A stretch of DNA of 64,000 bases from Flagellimonas onchidii (GTDB lineage: Bacteria; Bacteroidota; Bacteroidia; Flavobacteriales; Flavobacteriaceae): assembly GCF_004804315.1 (NCBI RefSeq), contig NZ_SRXX01000002.1, forward strand, positions 124,001-188,000, read 5' to 3'. The notes under the pieces were generated by a model, which saw only the letters and a list, made by a program, of their open reading frames with translations, was not told the DNA's origin and searched no databases. Numbering within the stretch: position 1 is the stretch's first letter; each line of letters opens with the position of its first letter. Of this stretch, positions 61,446 to 64,000 are shown in pieces. The translations under genes were made by a program, and so were the position numbers.

Positions 61446-61943
61446 ATGAAAAACAAACTGTCCCTAATATTATTTATGTTGCTCGGGATTTTCTTTACCG
61501 ATACACTTGTAGCGCAATACGGATATGGAAACCCTTACGGATACGGATATGGTAACCGATATGGTAGGCAACGAAGTATTGTACCTCAAGCGCAAGCTCC
61601 GCCCAAGGAAGAAAAACCTTTAACCTCGGAAGAAATTGTTGATTTACAAATGGCATCCATTTCAGAGGCCTTGGCGTTAAATCCTTTTGAAGAAGCTGTT
61701 GTTCGAACTACTCTAATAAAATCTGTTCAGCAACGTATTGAACTGAGTATTTTGCAGCTGGAGGAAAACAAAATGAGGGAAGAAGTCGAAAAAATCAAGG
61801 TTAGACAAGATGAAGAATTAAAGTTGGGCTTACCTGAAGATAAATACCAAGCTTTTATGGAACTTCAGGAAAACCAATTCAAGACCAATAAAATTAAAAA
61901 GAAGAACAAGAAGAAAAAGCGGAAGAAAAAATCCAAAGAATGA
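61446..61943 (+). CDS. Exported Gly/Tyr-rich protein with Lys-rich tail
   Basis: The 165-residue product has a signal peptide ending in LVAQ, then the low-complexity YGYGNPYGYGYGNRYGRQR, a Pro linker (QAQAPPKEEKPL) and a helical part (EEIVDLQMASISEALALNPF). The last 20 residues are almost all Lys. I recall similar exported proteins in flavobacteria with a helical part but no function. An AT-rich hairpin (61942-61962) follows. Confidence 0.75.
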   Translation: MKNKLSLILFMLLGIFFTDTLVAQYGYGNPYGYGYGNRYGRQRSIVPQAQAPPKEEKPLTSEEIVDLQMASISEALALNPFEEAVVRTTLIKSVQQRIELSILQLEENKMREEVEKIKVRQDEELKLGLPEDKYQAFMELQENQFKTNKIKKKNKKKKRKKKSKE

Positions 61944-62037
61944 AAATTTGAAGAAAATTTTCATTTAGATTCCGAAGCAAGCTCTGAATGACAATTTAAT
62001 CGGAATCCAAAGCTAAACTTTGATAAATATTCTCAAT

Positions 62038-62067
62038 AAAAAAGAGGCTTTAAAAGCCTCTTTTTTT
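62038..62067. terminator. Bidirectional terminator
   Basis: AAAAAAGAGGCTT (62038-62050) pairs with AAGCCTCTTTTTT (62054-62066) around a 3-base loop, giving T-runs on both strands. It lies between the Gly/Tyr-rich gene and the small minus-strand membrane protein gene and overlaps the latter's stop codon. Confidence 0.85.
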
Positions 62068-62239
62068 ATGCGTTGCGCTTAGCTCGTTTAGCTTCGCGTT
62101 TTTCTTTATACATTTCCATCAAATTGCCGAACAACCAGTAAGGCACTACAAAAGTCAATAAAAAAATCAACAACCAGAACCCTATCGTAAGGATGGTCAA
62201 AAAAGCTAAAAACCCTAAGTATTGGTCAAAATCGAACAT
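62066..62239 (-). CDS. Small single-pass or hairpin membrane protein
   Basis: The ATG at 62239 gives 57 residues: a short polar head (MFDFDQYLG), about 30 hydrophobic residues (FLAFLTILTIGFWLLIFLLTFVVPYWLFG, in part) and a basic tail (KEKREAKRAKRNA). The frame is open upstream but the extension reads as non-coding and overlaps fumC. Cell-membrane location is likely, function unknown. It diverges from fumC. Confidence 0.6.
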   Translation of the reverse strand: MFDFDQYLGFLAFLTILTIGFWLLIFLLTFVVPYWLFGNLMEMYKEKREAKRAKRNA

Positions 62240-62353
62240 TATATTTTCCTTTTGTTGAACAAAGATACCTTCATTTGTCCAAAAAAAACAAATCTGTCTT
62301 AAAAAAATGTTTAAATGCTGACATCTTTCATAAGATATAAATCCCCTAACCCC

Positions 62354-62361
62354 TAAATTTG
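62354..62361 (+). promoter_or_regulatory. Candidate -7 element for fumC
   Basis: TAAATTTG is an exact TAnnTTTG match 20 bases before the ATG. No TTG is seen at the -33 position. Confidence 0.45.
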
Positions 62362-62381
62362 CACATCTTAAAGTATACACA

Positions 62382-63779
62382 ATGAGTTTTAGAATAGAAA
62401 AAGACACCATGGGCGAGGTTAAAGTCCCTGCCGACAAATATTGGGGAGCCCAAACTGAACGATCTCGAAATAACTTTAAAATAGGCGCTCCTGCTTCAAT
62501 GCCATTGGATGTTGTCTATGGTTTTGCCTATTTAAAAAAGGCAGCGGCTTACACCAATCACGAATTGGGCGTCCTTCCTATAGAAAAAAGAGATTTAATT
62601 GCCCAAGTATGTGATGAGATTCTAACAGGTCGGCACGATTCCCAATTTCCTTTGGTCATTTGGCAAACGGGTTCGGGAACCCAAAGTAACATGAATGTCA
62701 ACGAAGTGATTGCCAATAGGGCTCATGAAATCGCTGGTAAAAAGATTGGTGAAGACGAGAAGACCATTCAACCCAATGATGATGTGAACAAAAGTCAATC
62801 CTCGAACGATACTTTCCCAACGGGAATGCACATCGCCGCCTATAAGAAAATTGTCGAGGTCACAATTCCAGGAGTAAAACAGTTGAGAAATACTTTAGAT
62901 AAAAAATCAAAAGAATTTAAAAATGTGGTCAAGATAGGGCGTACCCACTTAATGGATGCCACCCCCCTAACCCTAGGTCAAGAATTCTCAGGGTATGTTT
63001 CGCAATTGGACCATGGACTTAAGGCTTTAAAAAATACTTTACCACATTTAAGCGAGCTAGCTTTAGGAGGAACTGCCGTTGGCACAGGGTTGAACACCCC
63101 TAAAGGTTATGATGTATTGGTTGCAAAATACATTGCAAAGTTCACAAACTTACCTTTTGTTACAGCTGAAAATAAATTTGAAGCGCTAGCAGCACATGAT
63201 GCCATAGTGGAAAGCCATGGTGCATTGAAACAATTGGCCGTCTCATTGAACAAAATTGCCAATGATATTCGTATGATGGCCTCTGGACCTCGTTCTGGTA
63301 TTGGAGAAATCATTATTCCTGCCAACGAGCCTGGAAGTTCCATCATGCCGGGAAAAGTCAACCCAACACAGTGCGAAGCCATGACCATGGTTTGTGCACA
63401 AGTTATAGGTAATGATGTGGCTGTAAGTGTCGGAGGTACGCAAGGGCATTATGAACTGAATGTGTTCAAGCCCATGATGGCTGCCAATATCCTTCAATCT
63501 GCTCAGCTGATTGGAGATGCATGTGTAAGTTTTGATGTTAATTGTGCTGTTGGTATTCAGCCCAATCATGATGTGATCAAAACCTTATTGAACAATTCGC
63601 TAATGCTTGTTACCGCCTTAAATACAAAAATTGGTTACTACAAAGCAGCGGAAATTGCCAATACTGCACATAAAAATGGTACAACTTTAAGAGAAGAAGC
63701 CATAAACTTGGGCTATGTTACTCCTGAGGAATATGACGAATGGGTAAAACCCGAAGACATGGTGGGTAGTTTAAAATAG
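62382..63779 (+). CDS. fumC: Class II fumarate hydratase
   Basis: The 465-residue homotetrameric enzyme has [17 protein letters not shown], the family signature [12 protein letters not shown] and [17 protein letters not shown]. It interconverts fumarate and malate in the citric acid cycle without an iron-sulfur cluster. The length matches class II enzymes. It is followed by a strong bidirectional terminator. Confidence 0.98.
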   Translation: MSFRIEKDTMGEVKVPADKYWGAQTERSRNNFKIGAPASMPLDVVYGFAYLKKAAAYTNHELGVLPIEKRDLIAQVCDEILTGRHDSQFPLVIWQTGSGTQSNMNVNEVIANRAHEIAGKKIGEDEKTIQPNDDVNKSQSSNDTFPTGMHIAAYKKIVEVTIPGVKQLRNTLDKKSKEFKNVVKIGRTHLMDATPLTLGQEFSGYVSQLDHGLKALKNTLPHLSELALGGTAVGTGLNTPKGYDVLVAKYIAKFTNLPFVTAENKFEALAAHDAIVESHGALKQLAVSLNKIANDIRMMASGPRSGIGEIIIPANEPGSSIMPGKVNPTQCEAMTMVCAQVIGNDVAVSVGGTQGHYELNVFKPMMAANILQSAQLIGDACVSFDVNCAVGIQPNHDVIKTLLNNSLMLVTALNTKIGYYKAAEIANTAHKNGTTLREEAINLGYVTPEEYDEWVKPEDMVGSLK

Positions 63780-63795
63780 TCTAGAAACCATAAAC

Positions 63796-63830
63796 AAAAA
63801 AGCCCGGTGCAATGCAACCGGGCTTTTTTA
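63796..63830. terminator. Bidirectional terminator after fumC
   Basis: AAAAAAGCCCGGT and ACCGGGCTTTTTT form a 13-bp stem around the loop GCAATGCA. The A-run on one side and T-run on the other allow termination from both strands, fitting the convergent gene to the right. Confidence 0.92.
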
Positions 63831-63849
63831 TAAATATGGATAGTGTATG

Positions 63850-64000
63850 CTATTTCAAAGTGAATTTAGAAGTTCCCAACAATTTAAGACCATTGTCGTA
63901 AACGTTTACCATATAATTCCCTTTCTGGAAATCTGCAGCCGGTTTGTTTATATAGTCACAAACATCCAAAGAGCTGTTTTCATAGTAAAAATTAGTTCCC
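63850..64000 (-). CDS. C-terminal end of an unidentified protein, truncated by window edge
   Basis: The minus strand holds 49 codons and a TAG stop before the edge of the window. The visible end contains TNFYYENSSLDVCDYINKP and finishes LLGTSKFTLK. The ending (NGLKLLGTSKFTL) is like the last strands of small beta-domain proteins of flavobacteria. The rest of the gene lies outside, so no function can be given. Confidence 0.55.
   Translation of the reverse strand, partial: GTNFYYENSSLDVCDYINKPAADFQKGNYMVNVYDNGLKLLGTSKFTLK

Noticed and set aside
62240..62437. N-terminal extension of the 57-residue membrane protein
   Set aside because: The extension overlaps fumC and its promoter and is not protein-like.

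Overview
The window is a piece of a Bacteroidota chromosome, most likely a marine member of the Flavobacteriaceae. The evidence is the gene content and synteny (ferredoxin / LuxC-like acyl-CoA reductase / serC / serA-like, DUF937, DUF4834, YfhO, BatA, S9, S10 and zinc metalloproteases, TonB receptor), A-rich start regions without Shine-Dalgarno motifs, and many promoters of the Bacteroidota type (TAnnTTTG at -7, TTG at about -33). The DNA is AT-rich. I see no rRNA, tRNA, CRISPR array, prophage or insertion sequence. No gene-free stretch exceeds 300 bases; the longest is the 250 bases at 38136-38385.

Layout. 1-4.5 kb: parE-parC, an EamA exporter and ychF, all on the minus strand. 4.6-10 kb: ureohydrolase, ferredoxin, acyl-CoA reductase, the serine pair serC/serA and a DUF937 protein. 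10-15 kb: a lipoprotein, a membrane protein and a likely metal-acquisition operon (TonB receptor plus lipoprotein, bracketed by two small His/CxxC proteins, with a dyad and promoter in front). 15-20 kb: folE-msrA, a LolD-like ATPase, a TIGR02757 protein, a short MutS-family ATPase and an EthD-like lipoprotein. 20-28 kb: Gfo/Idh oxidoreductase, aldo/keto reductase, S10 peptidase, CMD-like protein, DUF5009 membrane protein with a coupled secreted protein, SGNH hydrolase and a glycosyltransferase. 28-33 kb: an operon of BatA-type membrane protein, dihydroorotase-like pseudoenzyme, DUF4870-like protein and esterase. 33-42.6 kb: PhnP-like hydrolase, a large conserved protein of unknown function, CBM9 protein, bcp, nth, an ECF sigma factor with an unlisted 47-residue protein behind it, uvrA and an Arg/Ser/Thr-rich exported protein. 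42.7-48.2 kb: DUF4834-YfhO-glycosyltransferase-flippase operon. 48.2-55.5 kb: outer-membrane beta-barrel-like protein, GNAT protein, SPT-like acyltransferase, cysteine-synthase-like enzyme, oligopeptidase B-like lipoprotein and YbaB. 55.6-64 kb: YefM-YoeB module, threonine aldolase, zinc metalloprotease, prfB with its programmed frameshift, arsC, small proteins, fumC and a truncated last gene.

How it fits together. Much of the window is housekeeping (topoisomerase IV, YchF, UvrA, Nth, RF2, FumC, FolE, MsrA, Bcp). SerC and the SerA-like enzyme make O-phosphoserine. The SPT-like and cysteine-synthase-like genes at 50-53 kb may use it to make cysteate and then capnine-type sulfonolipid, as described in related Bacteroidota; the neighbouring GNAT protein is a candidate N-acyltransferase. 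The 11-14.9 kb cluster looks like one metal-uptake unit. The most notable sequence-level signals are the prfB frameshift with a full internal AGGAGG, the paired TGTACA operator over the yefM-yoeB promoter, the dyad before the metal-uptake operon, the dihydroorotase homologue that has lost its metal-binding histidines, the cysteine-free Nth, the hidden 47-residue gene, and two families of short intergenic repeats.
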